From: Rhodobacter sp.
GTDB taxonomy: Bacteria > Pseudomonadota > Alphaproteobacteria > Rhodobacterales > Rhodobacteraceae
Reading direction: 5' to 3'
Assembly: GCA_020250175.1 (NCBI GenBank)
Contig: JADCEN010000043.1
Location: forward strand, 1 to 64,000
DNA length: 64,000 bases
The notes under the pieces were generated by a model. It had not been told where the DNA came from. It worked only from the letters and a program-made list of their open reading frames with translations, and made no database searches. The position numbers were made by a program, and so were the translations under genes. Below, in pieces: positions 63,752 through 64,000 of the stretch (position 1 is the first letter of the stretch; each line of letters starts with the position of its first letter).

Positions 63752-64000
63752 ATGCATTTTTCCTCGACCGACCGGTACATTGCGACGGCTGACCTGGCCG
63801 TCGCGGTCAATGCGGCCGTGACGCTTGAACGCCCCCTTCTGGTGAAGGGGGAACCGGGGACGGGCAAGACCGAACTTGCGCGCCAGGTCGCCGCGAGTCT
63901 GGGGCTGCCCCTGCTGGAATGGCATGTGAAAAGCACCACCAGGGCGCAGCAGGGGCTGTACGAATATGATGCCGTCAGCCGCCTGCGCGACAGTCAGCTG
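63752..64000 (+). CDS. MoxR-family AAA+ ATPase (N-terminal part; continues past the window)
   Basis: 83 residues up to the window edge. MHFSSTDRYIATADLAVAVNAAVTL is followed by Walker A VKGEPGTGKTELARQVA and KSTTRAQQGLYEYDAVSRLRDSQL, typical of the CbbQ/NorQ/MoxR group. These ATPases work with a VWA-domain partner in assembling or activating metalloenzymes, and the partner would be expected downstream, outside the window. Confidence 0.9.
   Translation, partial: MHFSSTDRYIATADLAVAVNAAVTLERPLLVKGEPGTGKTELARQVAASLGLPLLEWHVKSTTRAQQGLYEYDAVSRLRDSQL

Overview
The window looks like chromosomal DNA of a photosynthesis-group alphaproteobacterium of the Rhodobacteraceae/Paracoccaceae (Rhodobacter, Gemmobacter or Tabrizicola-like). 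This rests on the high GC content, GTG/TTG starts, the mreBCD-mrdA-rodA order, a phosphatidylcholine synthase, an Fe-S (6-4) photolyase, DUF1127 and SbtA-type genes, and the general protein style. Species cannot be named from the sequence alone. No rRNA, tRNA or CRISPR array was seen.

Layout. 1-560: tail of an IS110-family transposase and a hairpin-rich non-coding stretch. 565-7229: exported EEP-fold hydrolase, NAD synthetase, an exported 18-repeat MORN protein, Fe-S photolyase and an SDR. 7386-9136: leuA behind a leucine-codon leader peptide with an attenuator hairpin. 9497-15125: rod-shape operon mreB-mreC-mreD-mrdA-rodA, followed by a GhrA-like reductase and a DMT exporter. 17289-22548: a glutamine-synthetase-like ligase, aldehyde dehydrogenase, iron alcohol dehydrogenase and DadA-like oxidase, which look like a gamma-glutamylated amine/amino-alcohol pathway. 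22627-29251 and on to 30585: sugar epimerase, epmA/efp divergent pair, 2-hydroxyacid dehydrogenase, SH3 protein, cation efflux pump, ruvCAB. 30888-39166: DUF1127, prmA, priA, transaldolase, DUF484-xerC, pcs and a DUF475 membrane protein.

Accessory part. 39318-39540 is an IS630 remnant. 40201-42190 encodes beta-carbonic anhydrase, an SbtA bicarbonate transporter and a PII-like SbtB protein: an inorganic-carbon uptake module. 42345-44084 is a leucine-rich-repeat protein. At about 44920 an IS256 transposase remnant is fused to a 5'-truncated rpiB, a deletion scar. 45261-55209 is a catabolic island: SorC regulator, SMP-30 lactonase, divergent GntR regulator, enolase-superfamily dehydratase, ribose-type ABC transporter, SDR, a membrane di-iron oxygenase of the desaturase/MocD type, a PanB-like protein that has lost the usual metal ligands, and a MocE-type Rieske ferredoxin. 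I read this as uptake and oxidative (probably O-dealkylating) breakdown of a modified sugar or cyclitol. It is the most novel-looking system here.

55210-64000: an unassigned GC-rich block, a SOUL heme protein, leuC and leuD separated by a DUF3800 gene, a second EEP-fold exported protein, leuB, a DMT exporter, a decayed ISAs1 transposase, and the start of a MoxR-type AAA+ ATPase that runs off the window.
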